64,000 nt of DNA from Vicugna pacos (lineage: Eukaryota; Chordata; Mammalia; Artiodactyla; Camelidae), in contig NC_133001.1 of assembly GCF_048564905.1 (NCBI RefSeq), forward strand, positions 22,755,743 through 22,819,742, in the 5' to 3' direction. The notes under the pieces are model-generated. The model ran no database searches. It was not told where the DNA came from and saw only the letters and a list, made by a program, of their open reading frames with translations. Below, in pieces: positions 35,621 through 46,529 of the stretch. The translations under genes and the position numbers were made by a program. The stretch's first letter is position 1; each line of letters starts with the position of its first letter.

Positions 35621-36304
35621 GTTGCTTACATTTAAAGAAATAGGTAGGAGCAGTGGTCAGTGATGACAGCAATAAGGAGGCCTGGTGGATACCAGAGTCC
35701 AGCTTTACAAAACCATTTGCTGACCTGATTCATGTTGGTTCAAAATAAGACAAAAACAAAAACAAAAAGAAACAAACAAAAAACCCCCCAAAACTATGAA
35801 AGCATTTGAATTAAAGCTATGAAAAGAGGTCCTGGTACCTAAGTAGATGAACATTTTTTACGTGATCTAACCACACAGTGTACAAGTCAAAATACATCTC
35901 AGAAAACCTGCAGTGTATTGGCCTCCCTAAAGCTATTTCAAAGCGTTAGTGGGGGTTTTTTGTTTTACGGTTTTTTTTTTTAATAAATAAGTAACCTGAT
36001 AGCAAGTAAAGTGAGGTCCTTGAAACAAGACTGTTAAGCAGGTGAAAAAAGATTGCCTAGATGAGTTCTGTCTGAGGTTCCATTTAATTCTCTACATGAT
36101 ACGGTTCTAAGAATACCTTTTTGGGCTAATAAAAAGCATTAGCTATGTGAAAAGTGGATGCTATTGTCATAGATCTTATGAAAATACCAGTTCTCCTAGA
36201 CAAAATATGCTTTGGAGCGCTGAATTAAGTAACATCAGTCACACTAATTCAGTCTTTATGACACTGTGAATATGCAGTAGCTGTGGGCATTAAAACTAAA
36301 GCAG
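35621..36304. other. Unannotated stretch
   Basis: A-rich low-complexity run at 35749-35790 ('caaaaacaaaaacaaaaaga'). Otherwise nothing is recognised. Confidence 0.5.
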
Positions 36305-36425
36305 GGTGTGCTTGGGACAGTCCTGGTTTATGCCTGTTTGCTTTAATTTGTATTAACAATGCCCTCTTTTGCTTTCAAAACTGTTCTAGTTTGGAAGATA
36401 AAGTGTACGGTCATGCTAATTAAAA
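36305..36425. mobile_element. Non-autonomous DNA transposon (AGGGTGACCATA-end family)
   Basis: 'gacagtcctggtttatgcct', 'attaacaatgccctcttttg', 'ctttcaaaactgttctagtt' and 'tggaagataaagtgtacggt' followed by 'catgcta' match a common short mammalian transposon whose ends read 'agggtgaccatat'. I cannot give its library name. Confidence 0.5.
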
Positions 36426-36639
36426 ATGATACGTGGATCACCTTGCCAATTAAGGCAAAGAAGCAAATATTCAACAAAAATGCAAAATCAAGTGTAACAC
36501 TGCAGAGAATTGAATATATTTCTTCTGAAAATACATCTACTACAAAAATAGAAGAAAGAATCTGGAGTAAGTTCCTTCCTCAGGGATGAAATGAATTTCC
36601 ATCCGCCCCATCTCTCTATACGCTTGACTTGTGGCAGGC

Positions 36640-36850
36640 AGTGCATATTAGTAATTAAGGCATAGGCGTTCATATCAGGGCGATCTGGGTGTATGTACAA
36701 ACTTTGGCACTTTGTGGCTGCGTGACATTGGCTAAGTTACTCAACCTTTCTAAGACTCACTTTCTCATCTGCAAGTTGGGAATGATAGGATTGTCCTTAT
36801 GAAGTTGTCCATTGTTAGCATTCTGTAAATGAGAGGTGATACCATTACAG
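36640..36850 (+). mobile_element. MIR SINE
   Basis: Plus-strand MIR: 'taattaaggcataggcgttc', 'actttgtggctgcgtgacat', 'tggctaagttactcaacctt', 'actttctcatctgcaagttg', 'ggaatgatagg'. A well-preserved copy with A-box-side and core segments in order. Confidence 0.8.
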
Positions 36851-37280
36851 TAATCGTTACCACCATCATTATTCTTCTCATCATGATTATCATCTCATCC
36901 TCTCCAAGACCCCCAGACTAATGCTTTCTCAGTCATATCCAACCATTTCCCCTTCATATTTGCTCTATAGTTACTTCCAATCTAAAGACAAAACAGAGTA
37001 AACAGAGTAAAACTATAAAACCCAACCCCATGGACTTTGGCCATCGTCCACCCCCAGCAGAACGGTTTTAGATGCTCGTGACTCCTCTTTTGCCCTCAGT
37101 TTTCCACCCAGTGCAGTTTGGTTTCTATCCATTCCACTGCTTTGAAATAGTTCTCCAAAGAGTAACCAACCAAGGTCTTAAAAATTGCCAAAGTGAATTG
37201 CTCACTTTCATTATAATCGTATTTAACATTCTTCAGTATTTGACACTACTGATCATGGGCTTTTGTTGGAAACTCCCTTG

Positions 37281-37397
37281 GATCCCATGACATCACCAGA
37301 TTATTTGTCTATATTTCTGGTCATTAGCTTTTGGTCTACATTGTGAGATAAACATGTTCACTTGGCTGTTTCATAAACACCTGAACCCAGTGGATTT
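37281..37397. repeat. Tandem duplication, unit 1 (117 bp)
   Basis: Begins 'gatcccatgacatcaccaga' and ends 'cagtggattt'. The next 116 bases repeat it with four substitutions and one single-base length difference. It lies inside L2 sequence. Confidence 0.95.
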
Positions 37398-37513
37398 GAT
37401 TCCATGACATCACCAGGTTATTTCTCTATATTCTGGTCATTAGCTTTTGGTCTACATTGTGAGATAAACATGTTCACTTAGCTGTTTCATAAACACCTGA
37501 ACCCAGTGGATTT
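37398..37513. repeat. Tandem duplication, unit 2 (116 bp)
   Basis: Begins 'gattccatgacatcaccagg' and ends 'cagtggattt'. About 96 percent equal to unit 1 by direct comparison. Confidence 0.95.
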
Positions 37514-37816
37514 AAAGCCAAGCTCACCTTCACAGGCCTGTTCTTTCTCCATTATCTCCTGTATAAAGATGTGGTTTGAGAGGCCCCCAAAATCACCCTA
37601 AATTCATCTCTTCACATAGCTATCTACAGCCAATTAAGTCCCACTAAATTTTCTTCTTAAATATTTCTCAAACCCATCTCTTCCTCTTCATTTTCACAGT
37701 GATTTCCATTTGTCAAAAAATCTATTTATCACCTGGACTATTATATACAATATCCTAATCTGTACCCTTCCCTCCAGCTCTGTTCCTGCTTTATACATTC
37801 TCATTATTGACACAGC

Positions 37817-37836
37817 TATATATATATATATATATA
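37817..37836. repeat. (TA)n microsatellite
   Basis: About ten TA units within L2 sequence. Confidence 0.9.
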
Positions 37837-37980
37837 AAATGAAAATCTAAACATGCCTATTAGAAATTTAAAATCTTCCACCAAAATTGTTCACAACACC
37901 TACAAGCCGAATTTCAAATTTCCTGGTGTGGCCTACAAGAAGAGCTGCCACTGGCTCAGAGAGTGCTTTTGTGAAAATTG

Positions 37981-38706
37981 GAAAAGGGTAGTGTTCCTCA
38001 AATTAAAAAACTGATGTTTCTATTACAAAGCCTAGTCAGTCACATGCTAGGGCTCTTTGGGAGCCACCACTATGCAAGTTACCTTCTCAACTAGGCCAGA
38101 ACGTATCTGAGGAACTTTCCATGAATGTACAAACACATGTTTGCACAACACTGGCCTGTTCCCCACACCCTGGATGCCCAGCTGCATTTGCCTCAGCAAC
38201 CCTACTGCTCCATGCCTGCCCCTACACCTTGTCCTGCAGACAACGCGGCCATGTCAGGTTTGGGGTGGGGATACCAGATCTCCAAGAATGACAGTGGATG
38301 AAAGAAACTTTAGTGGATGTCCATAGTGAGATTAGAAAAGGTCCCACCGGCAGAGATTAGTATGTGTCCCCGTGTGCATCTCCTTGAATGCTTTCCTGAG
38401 CTTCTGTGTGCCTAGCCTCCACTGATTCCAGTTAGCGTATGTCCACGTATGAAGGTGTTCCCTTAAATACTACACCTTCACGCAATCAACAACCAACAGC
38501 CATACAGAGTGACTCTAAGGTCTCCATGCCAGGGCTCTAACTATCTTACCATCCATTGTTCATATCACCTGCCACCTTGAAATGTATGCTCTCGTATTCC
38601 TGAGCTGCTTATAAATTCAGCTCTTACACTGCAATTTAACAGTCCTGTGTCTTTACTTGTACCTCTCCCTCTCTTAGCAGTTCCCTCACTCTTCCCCTTT
38701 ACATTC
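37981..38706. other. Unannotated stretch
   Basis: Less AT-rich than average, with no named repeat or gene. Pyrimidine-rich sequence from 38650 may be the start of the L2 seen after the SINE. Confidence 0.45.
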
Positions 38707-38721
38707 TTAAATTCTCCTTTA

Positions 38722-38874
38722 AAAAAATATTTATTTATTTTTAATTTGGGGGGGATTAGGTATATTTATTTTTATTTATTTTTTTTTAACAGAGGTACTG
38801 GGGATTGAACCCAGAACCTCGTGCATGCGAAGCATGCACTCCACTCGGCTATACTCTCCCCCCCCCCCCGCTTT
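38722..38874 (-). mobile_element. tRNA-derived SINE, camelid (vic) type
   Basis: On the minus strand the head reads 'tagccgagtggagtgcatgc' (A box) and, about 30 bases on, 'gttctgggttcaatcccc' (B box), the two internal RNA polymerase III promoter blocks of a tRNA. An A/T-rich tail follows. The copy is flanked by a direct repeat, 'ttaaattctccttta' at 38707-38721 and 'ttaaattcttcttta' at 38875-38889 (14 of 15 equal), proof of an L1-style insertion. The left side of the head is a G run (Cs on plus). It resembles the SINE family characteristic of camelids and is one of the main lineage clues. It is not a functional tRNA gene. Confidence 0.85.
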
Positions 38875-38879
38875 TTAAA

Positions 38880-39180
38880 TTCTTCTTTATTTTGAGGACT
38901 AAGCCCAGGAATCATCTCTTCCAGAAATCCTTTTCTGTAACACACATACTGAGAAGGCAGACCAATCCTGCAGTTTCCTCTCTTACATTCTGTGGCACCT
39001 TGTTCCTATTTCTTCATGATGTTTATTAATTTGAAATTATTTGTTCATAAATGTCTCCCAAAACTGGTTTTCATGCTGTTTGGCTAGTTCAAGTGTCTTT
39101 GTTACTTTTATATTCTAGGACTTAGCGTCATTTTTGCCAACAGAGTAGGCGCTGAATAAAAATTTCATGATGCCAACTAA
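38880..39180 (+). mobile_element. L2 LINE 3' end, split by the SINE
   Basis: 'ctcttccagaaatccttttc', 'ttctgtggcaccttgttcct' and 'gcgctgaataaaaatttcat' followed by 'gatg' follow the L2 3' region. The SINE at 38722-38874 sits at its left side, with pyrimidine-rich L2-like text before it. Confidence 0.5.
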
Positions 39181-39224
39181 AGAGGCAGCAGGGAATGGTA
39201 CTTCAAGTCCAGTTACTCTGTGAG

Positions 39225-39875
39225 TAAATGTTTACAAAACATTTTAAAAATAGAGGTCTAGCACGCATATAGAAAAAGTACACAAGCCTTAATTTGTGCA
39301 TCTTGATCCATTGCCAAAAGTAACCATACCCACGTTCTCAGCCCCCAGATAAGGATACAGAAAATGAGCAGCACCGCGGTAGTCCACGTCATGCCACTAC
39401 CTGTCTTTTCTGCTAAAGGTAACCATTCTTCTGATACCCTAAGATTAATTCTGCCTGGTTTTGAATTTTATGTACTGGAATAACACTGTATATATAATTT
39501 TATGTCTGGCTTCCTTCACTCCATATTTTGGTCATTAGATTTATTCAGGTTGTGTTAAATCATTCTCATTGCCCTATGGAATCCCAGCATACGATTAAGC
39601 AATGTTATTTATCCATTCCACTCTTGATGGACATTTTGTTTGTTACCAATAGTTGATTAAACGGGACTGCTCTGCCTATTCTTGTCCATGTCCTTTGGTA
39701 AACATGTATACCTCCTTTTGGTGGGTATATTCCCAGGACGGCTGGACTAGAGAGTACGCATACGCTGAGCTTTAGGGGATGTTGCCAAAGCAGTACTACC
39801 AACTCACAATCCTACCAGCAGTGTATGACAGTTACAGCCTCTCCACACACTCACTAGTGCTTTATACTGTCAGTT
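39225..39875 (-). mobile_element. Old L1 (L1M type) 3' part, left piece
   Basis: Minus-strand old L1 3'UTR: 'gctaaaggtaaccattcttc', 'tgtctggcttccttcactcc', 'acattttgtttgttaccaat', 'accagcagtgtatgacagtt' and 'gctttatactgtcagttt'. The next part of the same element in order continues at about 42950, so everything between was inserted later. Confidence 0.7.
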
Positions 39876-40036
39876 TATTTTTTAAAAGACTTTTTTTTAC
39901 AGCAGCTGATGTTCACAGCAAAACTGAAAAGAAAGTACAGAGTTCCTATATACCCTTTGCCCCTGCATGTGAACACTATCATCCAAAGTCCACAGTTTAC
40001 AATAGAGTTCATTCCTGGTGTTGTACACTTTAAGTT
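39876..40036 (-). mobile_element. L1 3' end fragment (copy 1 of 2)
   Basis: T-rich start, then 'gttcacagcaaaactgaaaa', 'gtacagagttcctatatacc', 'tccaaagtccacagtttaca' and 'ctggtgttgtacactttaag', the 3' end of a middle-aged L1 in minus orientation. A second copy of the same terminus follows directly. Confidence 0.65.
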
Positions 40037-40160
40037 TTTTTTTTTAAAGACTTTTTAAGAGCAATTTCACGTTCACAGCAAAATTAAACAGGGGGTACAG
40101 AGATTTCCCACTTTACTCCCATTTCATACAAATAGTCTCCCTCACTATCAAAATCCTGCA
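40037..40160 (-). mobile_element. L1 3' end fragment (copy 2 of 2)
   Basis: Again poly(T), then 'gttcacagcaaaattaaaca' and 'gtacagagatttcccacttt', the same L1 terminus as the preceding piece, ending near 'aaaatcctgcactag'. The two are either separate insertions at one A-rich site or a local duplication. Confidence 0.6.
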
Positions 40161-40164
40161 CTAG

Positions 40165-41140
40165 ATACAGCAAAGGAACAATTTAAAAAGTGAAAACACA
40201 AACTATGGAATGGAAAAAAAAATTGAAACCATGTATCTGGTAAGGGGTTAATATCCCAAATGTATAAGGAAATCCTATAGCTCAACAGCAAAAAACTCAA
40301 ATAACCCAATTAAAAATGGACAAAGAACTTCAATAGACATTTTTCCAAAGAAGACATCCCAAAAGAACAACAGGTTTATGAAAAGATGCTCAACATCACT
40401 AATTATCAGAGAGATGCAAATCAAATCCACAATGAGATATCAGTGTTAGGATAGCTATTCCTAAAAATAAACAAGAGATAAGAAATGTTGGCCAGAACGT
40501 GGACAATCTAGAACACTCATACACTGTTGGTATCAGGGGAAATGTAAAATGGTGCAGCCATATGGAAAACAGTATGGAGATTTCTCAAAAAATTAAAAAT
40601 AGCACTGTCATGTGATTCAGCAATCTCACATCTTGCTATTTATCCACAAGAATTAAAACCAGAATATTGAAGACACGTTCACTGCCACATTGCAGCATTA
40701 TTCACAATAGCCAAGATGTCGAAACAACCTAAAAGTCTATCAAGAGATGAGTAGATTTTTTTCAAGTGTGCTGTATTCATACAGTGGAATACTGTTAAGC
40801 CTTAAAAAAAGAAAATCCTGCCATTTGCAACAAGTTGGGTGAACCTTGAGAACATTAGGCTCAGTGAAATAAGCCAGGTTAGAAGGAAAAATACTGCATG
40901 ATTCCACATCCATGAGGTATTTAAAATAGTCAAACTCATAGAAGCAGAGAGTAGAATGCTAGGTGACAGGGGTTGGAGGTATGAAGAGATGCTGTTGAAT
41001 GGATATAGAGTTTCAGTTTTGCAAGATAAGTAATTTCTAGAGATCTGCTGTACAATGTCATGCCTGTAGTTAGCAATACTATATTGGACACACACATTTT
41101 TTAAGTGGGTAGATCTCAAGTAAAATGTTCTTACCATTGT
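40165..41140 (+). mobile_element. L1 (L1MA-like) ORF2 end and 3'UTR
   Basis: Plus-strand L1: 'aggggttaatatcccaaatg', 'ttttccaaagaagacatccc', 'acactgttggtatcagggga', 'attcacaatagccaagatgt', 'ataagccaggttagaaggaa', 'agatctgctgtacaatgtca' and 'gtaaaatgttcttaccattg'. It differs from the young camelid copies and resembles L1MA termini. A TAG/TAA microsatellite has replaced its poly(A) tail. Confidence 0.75.
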
Positions 41141-41175
41141 AGTAATAGTAATAGTAGTAGTAGTAATAGTAATAT
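41138..41175. repeat. (TAG/TAA)n microsatellite at an L1 tail
   Basis: An imperfect trinucleotide run begins exactly where the L1 poly(A) should be, a usual origin of A-rich microsatellites. Confidence 0.9.
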
Positions 41176-41201
41176 AATTCCATACAAAAGTAGTACATTT
41201 G

Positions 41202-42944
41202 TTTTTTTTTTTACATTTTTTTATTGAGTTATAGTCATTGTATGATGTTGTGTCAAATTCCAGCATAGAGCACAATTTTTCAGTTATACATGAACATACA
41301 TGTATTCATTGTCACTTTTTTTTCCGCTGTGAGCTACCACAAGATCTTGTACATATTTCCCTGTGCTATACAGTATAATCTTGTTTATCTATTCTACATT
41401 TTGAAATCCCAGTCTGTTCCCACCCTCCTCCCCCTTGGCATCTACAAGTTTGTATTCTATGTCTATGAGTCTGTTTCTGTTTTGTATTTTTAGATTCCAC
41501 ATATGAGCAATCTCATACGGTATTTTTGTTTCTCTTTCTGGCTTACTTCACTTAGAATGACATTCTCCAGGAACATCCATGTTGCTGCAAATGGCGTTAT
41601 GTTGTCGGGTTTTATGGCTGAATACTATTCCATTGTATAAATATACCACATCTTTATCCAGTCATCTGTTGATGGACATTTAGGCTGTTTCCACGTCTTG
41701 GCTATTGTAAAGAGTGCTGCTATGAACATTGGGGTGCAGGTGTCATTTTGAAGTAGAGTTCCTTCTGGATATATGCCCAGGAGCGGGATTCCTGGGTCAT
41801 ATGGTAAGTCTATTCCTAGTCTTTTGAGGAATCTCCATACTGTTTTCCTCAGTGACTGCACCAAACTGCATTCCCAGCAGCAGTGTAGGAGGGTTCCCTT
41901 TTCTCCACAGTCTCTCCAGCATTTATCACTTGTGGACTTTTGAATGATGGCCATTCTGACTGGTGTGAGGTGATGCCTCATCATAGTTTTGATTTGCATT
42001 TCTCTGATAATTAGTGATATTGAGCTTTTTCTTTCATGTGCCTATTGATCATTTGTATTTCTTCCTTGGAGAATTGCTTGTTTAGCTCTTTTGCCCATTT
42101 TTGGATGGGGTTGTTTGTTTCTTTCTTGTTAAATTGTATGAGCTGCGTATATATTCTGGAGATCAAGCCTTTGTCGGTTTCATTTGCAAAAATTTTCTCC
42201 CATTCCATAGGTTGTCATTTTGTTTTACTTCTGGTTTCCTTTGCTGTGCAGAAGCTTGTAAGTTTCATTAGGTCCCATTTGTTTATTCTTGCTTTTATTT
42301 CTATTGCTTGAGTAGACTGCCCTGGGAGAACATTTTTGAGATGTATGTCAGATAATGTTTTGCCCATATTTTCTTCTAGGAGGTTTATTGTATCTTGTCT
42401 TATGTTTAAGTCTTTGATCCATTTTGAGTTGATTTTTGTATATGGTGTAAGGGAGTGTTCTAGCTTCATTGTTTTACATGCTGCTGTCCAGTTTTCCCAA
42501 CACCATTTACTGAAGAGACTGTCTTTATTCCATTGTATATTCTTGCCTCCTTTGTCGAAGATGAGTTGACCAAAAGTTTGTGGGTTCATTTCTGGGCTCT
42601 GTATTCTGTTCCATTGGTCCATATGTCTGTTTTGGTACCAATACCATGCTGTCTTGATTACTTTAGCTCTGTAGTATTGTCTGAAGTCTGGGAGAGTTAT
42701 TCCTCCAGCCTCTTTCTTTTTCTTCAGTAATGCTTTGGCAATTCTAGGTCTTTTGTGGTTCCATATAAATTTTCTTATTTGTTCTAGTTCTGTGAAATAT
42801 GTCCTGGGTAATTTGATGGGGATTGCATTAAATTTGTAGATTGCCTTGGGCAGTGTGACCATTTTAACCATATAAATTCTTCCAATCCAGGAGCATGGGA
42901 TATCGTTTCATTTTTTAAATTCTTCTTTAATTTCCTTAACCAGT
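41202..42944 (-). mobile_element. Young L1, ORF2 C-terminal half and 3'UTR
   Basis: From a poly(T) at 41202 the minus strand reads 3'UTR, then ORF2 C-terminal frames: '[16 protein letters not shown]' and '[20 protein letters not shown]' (41625-41999, with the cysteine-rich motif typical of the L1 ORF2 end), '[20 protein letters not shown]' (42011-42208) and '[20 protein letters not shown]' (42215-42871, 218 codons open). The reverse transcriptase catalytic region is absent because of 5' truncation, and stops or shifts separate the three frames, so it is dead. It lies inside an older L1 (39225-39875 and 42950-43240). Confidence 0.9.
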
Positions 42945-42949
42945 GTTTT

Positions 42950-43240
42950 ACATGTGTCATAATTGATGTTGTCAGTCATTTTTATCCATTCTGGTATGTA
43001 TGTTTCTTACTGCTGTTTAATTTGAATTTTTCTGATAATAATGTTGAGCACCATTTTATGTATTTATTGGGCATCTGAATATCCTCTTTTGTGACTTATC
43101 TCTTCAAGTCTTTTGCTTAACATATTCAATGGGTGATTTTTGTTTGTTTGATTTTTAGAAATTATTTATATAGTTTGGATATGAGTCCTTTTTGAATTGA
43201 TGCATCTAAAGTATTTTCTCCAACTTCCATGTATTTATAC
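42950..43240 (-). mobile_element. Old L1 (L1M type), right piece
   Basis: 'gaatttttctgataataatg', 'ttgagcaccattttatgtat', 'ttattgggcatctgaatatc' and 'agtttggatatgagtccttt' continue the ORF2 C-terminal region of the old L1 from 39875. The gap between the two pieces holds four younger L1 segments. Confidence 0.65.
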
Positions 43241-44139
43241 AATAATCCAAAATATCTGGATTATCTGTGGGGCATTTCTAGTATCTCTGCTTTTTGTTTG
43301 TTTTCTGCATCATCTGGTCCTGCTTTCTGTCATGGCTAATAATTCTTTATTGAATGCTGTATACTACCTATAAAAAATTACAGTGGTACTGGATGGGGTT
43401 ATCTGCCTCTGGGGAAGGTTTAATTTTCTTCTGAACAGCAGACAGAATATGAGCAGATCACTTTGATTCTATAAAAACTGGTCTATTTCTGTTTTGCCTT
43501 TTTCTGCTAGAGCATAACCCTTCTTCAACTTTAATTGAATGCCTGGGGTGTGTACCAGGGCTCTCTCCCTTGGCAGGTCTTCACTCCAGTTTTTGTCTCC
43601 CCAACACGATGAGACTGCTCAATTCTCTGCTTCCATGTTTAGCCTCTTAGCAGTTGCTCTCTGCTTGGTTTCTCAGCATTCCATCCCAAGCAGGTGATAC
43701 TTGGAGTGTAACACTGCCTTGAGAAGACACTGAATGTACAACTTCTGGTTCACTTCTCTCTTGTTCCCTTTTCTCCAGGAGCTTGTCTTCTCAAATTCTG
43801 GCTATTTGATAGCCTGAGCTCAATTTTCATCTCCCCAGCTTAGAGAAACAATGCAATATCTAGCATCCTACATTTAGTCTCTACAGCCCATGCTGCAAAT
43901 CAGAAAATACTCAAAGGGAAAATAAGAGAAAATGAACTCTCCTCATTATGTACAAGTTTCCTTCACGTACAAGTCATCCTCATGATCTTTAAGAAGGTGA
44001 ATTATGCCTAATGTTTGTACATGTTGAAGGCATGGGAATTAAAAACATACAAAGGGCTTGATGGGTTTCAAATTAAAGAATAATGAATGTAAGTGAAATG
44101 CTTCTACTGTATATGCCCTTTCCTTAACTCTACTTGCCT
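43241..44139. other. Unannotated stretch
   Basis: No named repeat or gene is seen. Text near 43330-43500 could be very old L1, but it is not certain. Confidence 0.45.
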
Positions 44140-44330
44140 AAATTTTTCCCCATCCTTTAAGACTCAAATGCCCTCCTTTCATGATTTCTTTTCAGGTCCC
44201 ACCAGTGTCGAACAGTCTGCCTGTGCATTATTTATTCTATTTCTAGACCTGGTAGATAAGCGTGCCTGTCCTGGGCTTTGCACTTTTGAGGGTCTATTTC
44301 TAGTCCTTTCCTGTCTGTGTTCCTCCCCCC
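44140..44330 (+). mobile_element. Possible L2 remnant
   Basis: 'cctttaagactcaaatgccc' and 'gtgcattatttattctattt' fit the L2 3' region, at low similarity. Confidence 0.35.
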
Positions 44331-45224
44331 ACAAGGGGCGCATGTCTCTCACCTTCTAAATCACATGCTGGGTACCCTAGATGTCAGAATTGCCTGCCCT
44401 AATAGCCCCAAGACCATTCCAGGATTTGTGTGTGCCTTTGAACTGGATCCATTTCCAATGAAGCGATAGAAACAGCCATTAGAGTGCACACTATTGGGTC
44501 CAAAATTTGGCCAGTGGGTGAATGCTTGTAGGGAGGACTAAATCCAGATTAAATGCCGGACACCTGGTTACATTTGGAATTTTGATAAACAACATAACAT
44601 TGTGTGGGACAAATGTGTCCTAAAATATTTTTTGCATATTTGAAATCCATATTTCACTGAGCACTGCATATTTTTATTTGCTGAACCTATCAACTCTACT
44701 AGGAACGAATGTCAACAAAGATGGTTTTGTAGGATAAGGTGTCTGTCATGGGGTCCGAGGCCCCTCACATTATAGGATAGACAGGAGTAGAAAGAGAAGT
44801 AGAATAGATTCTAAGCCAGGGGCCAAGGACTGGAGTTAGAGGCGTGGTACAGGCTCTCCCTGAGCACTCATGTTCTGGCGTAAAACTAGGAAGTCAGAAT
44901 TTAACTTTGAATCTGGTCTTCTAGGTTGTTCCGGAAATATGCCTGTCAAGATAAGAGGCTAGAATACATTCTGATTAGCCTGATTTATCCATTTTAAGCA
45001 AGTAGAGTCTAGACATATGGTATGTGGGCCTGCATTTGTACTTTTGCCTAGATGTTGGAAATGACGGCGACAGGGCTGTTGCCTCTGCTATCCATAGACT
45101 TAATCCATATTTACTTTTATGTTACTTAATCTGCATACTTAGTTCAGTTTCCTCTACTAAATCATAAAAAAACACTGAGAAGCTTCAGGGCAGAAGCTGA
45201 CATTCTTCTTTTTGTTTTCTGAGC
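44331..45224. other. Unannotated stretch
   Basis: No feature is recognised. Confidence 0.5.
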
Positions 45225-45330
45225 TACCTTTCATAGATTAAGATGTATTTTAGAGATGAGGAAATAGAGGGCAGGAAAGTAAGGTAACTAAGCACACCGA
45301 TCAGCTGTTAAGAGCTCGGATTCGAGGTAG
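45225..45330 (-). mobile_element. MIR remnant
   Basis: 'ttttagagatgaggaaatag' and 'agtaaggtaactaagcacac' fit the reversed MIR core, running directly into a forward MIR. Confidence 0.5.
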
Positions 45331-45500
45331 AGGGTATAAAGTGGATCCTAGAAAAATGCTACAGGTCACTTTTATGCTTCACTGACCTCATCTGTAAAAT
45401 CAGAATAATAAATAGGACTTCTTCATCCATTATCAAAAACATTAAATGAGTTCATATATGTTCATAATGAGAAAGTTACTCAGTACATACTTAGCAGAGC
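45331..45500 (+). mobile_element. MIR SINE remnant
   Basis: 'cactgacctcatctgtaaaa', 'tcagaataataaataggact' and 'attaaatgagttcatatatg' follow the plus-strand MIR 3' half. Confidence 0.6.
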
Positions 45501-45567
45501 AAATTTTACTTATTTTTTAGTTGGTGGTCTCAGGGAATAACGAGAGTTCCCTACCAGGATTTCCTGA

Positions 45568-45663
45568 CCTACAGTACCTAGTGTCAAAAATGTTCAGGGT
45601 CCTACAGCACCTAGTGTCAAAAATGTTCAGGGTCCTACAGCACCTAGTGTCAAAAATATTCAT
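45568..45663. repeat. Minisatellite, three units of 33 bp
   Basis: Units at 45568-45600, 45601-45633 and 45634-45663 (last one incomplete), each 'cctacagcacctagtgtcaa' plus 'aaatgttcagggt'. Units 1 and 2 differ at one base. Because 33 is a multiple of three, a chance frame of 131 codons passes through, reading VLQHLVSKMFR in repeats. Confidence 0.95.
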
Positions 45664-46529
45664 AATTCAAATCTGTTCTTATTCTTTTCCATGTCTCTTT
45701 ATGGGAAAACCCTGGAATTCTTCATTTGTGACTCTTAAAATGACTAGTCTGTGTTTACCAAGACCCCCAAAACATTTTTTGTTTTCCACTTCTAGAGAAA
45801 GAAATTGCATAAAAAAGCAAGTGAGAGGCACAAAATTTTCCAGCAAGAGAAGGCAAGGAAGTTTCAAAAGTTTATGTCTCGGTAATATAGCTGAGGAAGG
45901 CAACAAGGGAGTTTGAAAATAGAAAATCTGCCTGCTTTACAGAAAAACGACTTGCTACCCCAGGCTGTGTTCTTGCTTATAATAGCTGTACATGGATATC
46001 CTAATGGGCTTCTTTGTACTTTGACTGTAGCAGATTTCTAAATAGATAAAGCACTTCTTGAAAGAGAAAAATGGAAATTACTCTTTAAGAGTTCCCCCAA
46101 AATGCTGATAAAAATCACTGGGTGACTGAGCTCTGCCAAGGTCTGAGGCTCCTCACTTGACTGGTGTCTAGAGAAACTCAAGCCTTGTTCTTATCTAGTT
46201 TCCTGTCAGTCAAGAGGGATCTTTGACCCTGGCAACTGGCTGCCAAATTCCCCGAAGCTGTAACTTTTTGTAGATTCCAGTTATTCTGAGCACACCGTCC
46301 TTGGGGAATTTTCCTTTTCTAAAGGCTGCTGCCCTCCTCACACCTGGTACCCTGTGGTATGTTGAGCCATGAAAATGGGGGATAAAAGAATGTAAACAAC
46401 AGTCTTTGCCCTCAAGGACCTGATGGTCTAATTGAAGACACAAAGTATTTATACCTGAAAACAATTTTAACTACAAGGATGAGGTTCAGTGACAGAAAAG
46501 CATAGAAAGTAATAATGATAATCAGAGTA
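45664..46529. other. Unannotated stretch
   Basis: No named repeat or gene is recognised. Confidence 0.5.

Larger units (their letters stand above)
37085..37980 (+). mobile_element. L2 LINE, ORF2 and 3' region with internal duplication
   Basis: Plus-strand L2 ORF2 text: 'tatttgacactactgatcat', 'aaactcccttggatcccatg', 'ctcaaacccatctcttcctc', 'cacctggactattatataca', 'cctccagctctgttcctgct' and 'tcctggtgtggcctacaag'. A 117-base segment is repeated in tandem inside it. L2 is long dead, and the frame is broken throughout. Confidence 0.65.

Noticed and set aside
38722-38874. tRNA gene
   Set aside because: A and B boxes are present, but the sequence has an A/T-rich tail and target duplications and lacks a good cloverleaf, so it is a SINE.
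40802-41275. 157-codon minus-strand frame rich in T/I repeats
   Set aside because: It is produced by an L1 3'UTR plus a TAG/TAA microsatellite and a second L1 tail.
42215-42871. 218-codon minus-strand frame as a gene
   Set aside because: It is the C-terminal part of L1 ORF2 in a truncated L1, with no start or promoter of its own.
45568-45663. CRISPR-like array
   Set aside because: The units are directly adjacent with no spacers, and the DNA is mammalian.
45521-45916. 131-codon frame with internal peptide repeats
   Set aside because: The peptide repeats come from a 33-bp minisatellite whose unit length is a multiple of three. Nothing else suggests a protein.
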